Shown here: piece by piece, positions 33,722 to 34,775 of the stretch
How positions within the stretch are numbered: position 1 is the first letter of the stretch
Layout: each line of letters begins with the position of its first letter
Assembly (NCBI RefSeq): GCF_001723285.1
Contig: NZ_LPWG01000008.1
Coordinates: 1 to 34,775 of the forward strand
Direction: 5' to 3'
DNA length: 34,775 nt
From: Methyloceanibacter methanicus
Lineage (GTDB): Bacteria > Pseudomonadota > Alphaproteobacteria > Rhizobiales > Methyloligellaceae
The notes under the pieces: generated by a model
Database searches by the model: none
What the model was told of the DNA's origin: nothing
What the model saw: only the letters and a program-made list of their open reading frames with translations
Translations under genes and position numbers: made by a program

Positions 33722-34757
33722 ATGATGGTTGCGTTCCGGATGAAGCGTTTGGTCCGTGTGGGCGCCGTCGCGCTTCTGCTTACGCCCTTTCTGTCCCTCT
33801 CCGCTCTTGCCGAGGCCGACGATCCCCTGCCGTCGTGGAACGAGGGCGCGGCTAAGGCCGCCATTCTCGATCTCGTGTCCAAGACGACGACAGAAGGCGG
33901 CAGGGACTACGTGGTGCCTGCCGACCGCACCGCGGTGTTCGATCAGGACGGCACCACCTGGGTGTCGCACCCGCTTTACGGCCAGGCGCTGTTCGCGCTG
34001 GACCGGCTTGCCGAGCTGGCGCCCGAGCATCCGGAGTGGAAAGACACCGAGCCGTTCAAGACCGTGCTCGACGGCGACCACGAAGCAATGGCGAAGTTCA
34101 CAGAGAAGGACTGGTTCGAGATCGTCGCCGTCACCCATGCCGGCATGACCAGCACGGATTTCGCCAAGATCGTCGCCGACTGGCTGCCGAAGTCCAAGAA
34201 TCCGATCTTCAAGCGGCCGGTGACTGAGCTCGTGTACCAGCCAATGATCGAGGTGATGGACTATCTGCGCGCCAGCGGGTTTCGCACCTATATCGTGACG
34301 GGAGGCGGGCAGGATTTCGTGCGCGTGTACTCGAAGCCCGTCTATGGTATCCCGACCGAGCAAGTGATCGGATCAAGCATCGTCACCAAATACGAAATGG
34401 TGGACGGCAAGCCGGTTCTGATGCGCGACCCCAAGCTGTTCTTCAACGACGATTTCGACGGCAAGGCCGTCGGCATCAACCTCTTCATCGGCAAGCGACC
34501 GCAGATCGCCTTCGGCAATTCGGACGGCGACAAGGAGATGCTGCAATGGACCACCGCCGGCGACGAGCGCGCGGCGCGGTTTCCTGGTCCTGCACGACGA
34601 TGCCAAGAGGGAAGTCGCCTACGGTCCGGTCGACGGCTTGCCGGACACCAAGGTCGGGACGTTCAACCAGGCACTGATGGATAGTGCTAAGGGAAGCGGC
34701 TGGATCGTCATCAGCATGAAGAACGACTGGAAGCGCATCTTCGCCTGGGAAGAGTAG
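33722..34757 (+). CDS. exported HAD phosphatase (frameshifted near end)
   Basis: Start ATGATG (33722 or 33725) follows AGAAGGAG. Signal peptide about 1-31 (LSALAEA). HAD motif I is FDQDGTTW (Asp74, Asp76), motif II Thr193 (YIVTGGGQDFV), Lys in the DFDGK region, and motif III FGNSDGDKEM (Asp268). A helical cap lies between I and II. The layout is that of phosphoserine-phosphatase-like HAD enzymes, here secreted. At about 34570-34573 one extra T breaks the frame; removing it gives ARFLVLHDDAKREVAYGPVDGLPDTKVGTFNQALMDSAKGSGWIVISMKNDWKRIFAWEE and a stop at 34755-34757, 344 residues. Co-directional with the sulfatase and probably co-regulated. Confidence 0.9.
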
Positions 34758-34775
34758 TAGCCAACTTTCAACTTT

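Noticed and set aside
1..34775. tRNA, rRNA or CRISPR array
   Set aside because: No cloverleaf, rRNA-like segment or regularly spaced repeats were seen on either strand by eye; a covariance scan was not possible here.

Overview
The window is high-GC DNA that reads as an alphaproteobacterium. The IS3- and IS110-type transposases, the OmpR-type two-component pair, the PepSY/DUF2271/ApbE redox genes and the OruR-like AraC regulators all resemble alphaproteobacterial (Rhodobacterales or Hyphomicrobiales-like) genes; the exact genus cannot be read from the sequence. No tRNA, rRNA or CRISPR array was seen. Most genes encode exported proteins with clear signal peptides, so the window is mainly about the cell envelope.

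Layout. (1) 195-1465: an IS3-family element with matching 14-bp ends, its orfB killed by an 8-bp tandem duplication and a stop codon. (2) 1733-8472: a divergent redox locus. A histidine kinase and OmpR-type regulator lie on the minus strand. Facing them on the plus strand are a PepSY protein, an Asp-rich exported protein, a DUF2271 protein, a PepSY/flavodoxin/FNR fusion reductase and an ApbE flavin transferase. A paired direct-repeat operator sits between the two arms. (3) 8589-14820: an accessory scrap zone with a small CPECG protein, an IS110 element nested between 3' halves of two different IS3 transposases, a DUF1214 fragment, an autotransporter-barrel fragment, an intact secretory lipase and an internally deleted relic of a gene that occurs further right. 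(4) 14821-16102: two multi-TM proteins, one potassium-channel-like. (5) 16243-34757: the main interest. Three AraC-type regulators are interspersed with four complete DUF1254/DUF1214 proteins, two paralogous small exported proteins, an exported beta-propeller, an unnamed 480-residue protein, an exported Cys-rich protein, an outer-membrane barrel, an arylsulfatase and an exported HAD phosphatase.

Working model for region 5 (inference): an AraC-controlled periplasmic/outer-membrane system in which an outer-membrane channel, DUF1254/DUF1214 proteins, a sulfatase and a phosphatase handle an external, possibly sulfated or phosphorylated, substrate. The repeated unit is AraC <-> small exported protein followed by DUF1254 genes.

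A quality warning matters for reading this window. At least eleven otherwise intact genes or gene remnants are broken by single-base indels, nearly all -1 and nearly all placeable in short homopolymers; adding or removing one base restores full family length. This looks more like sequencing error than decay. Where I judge this likely I give the restored gene span and state where the frame breaks.
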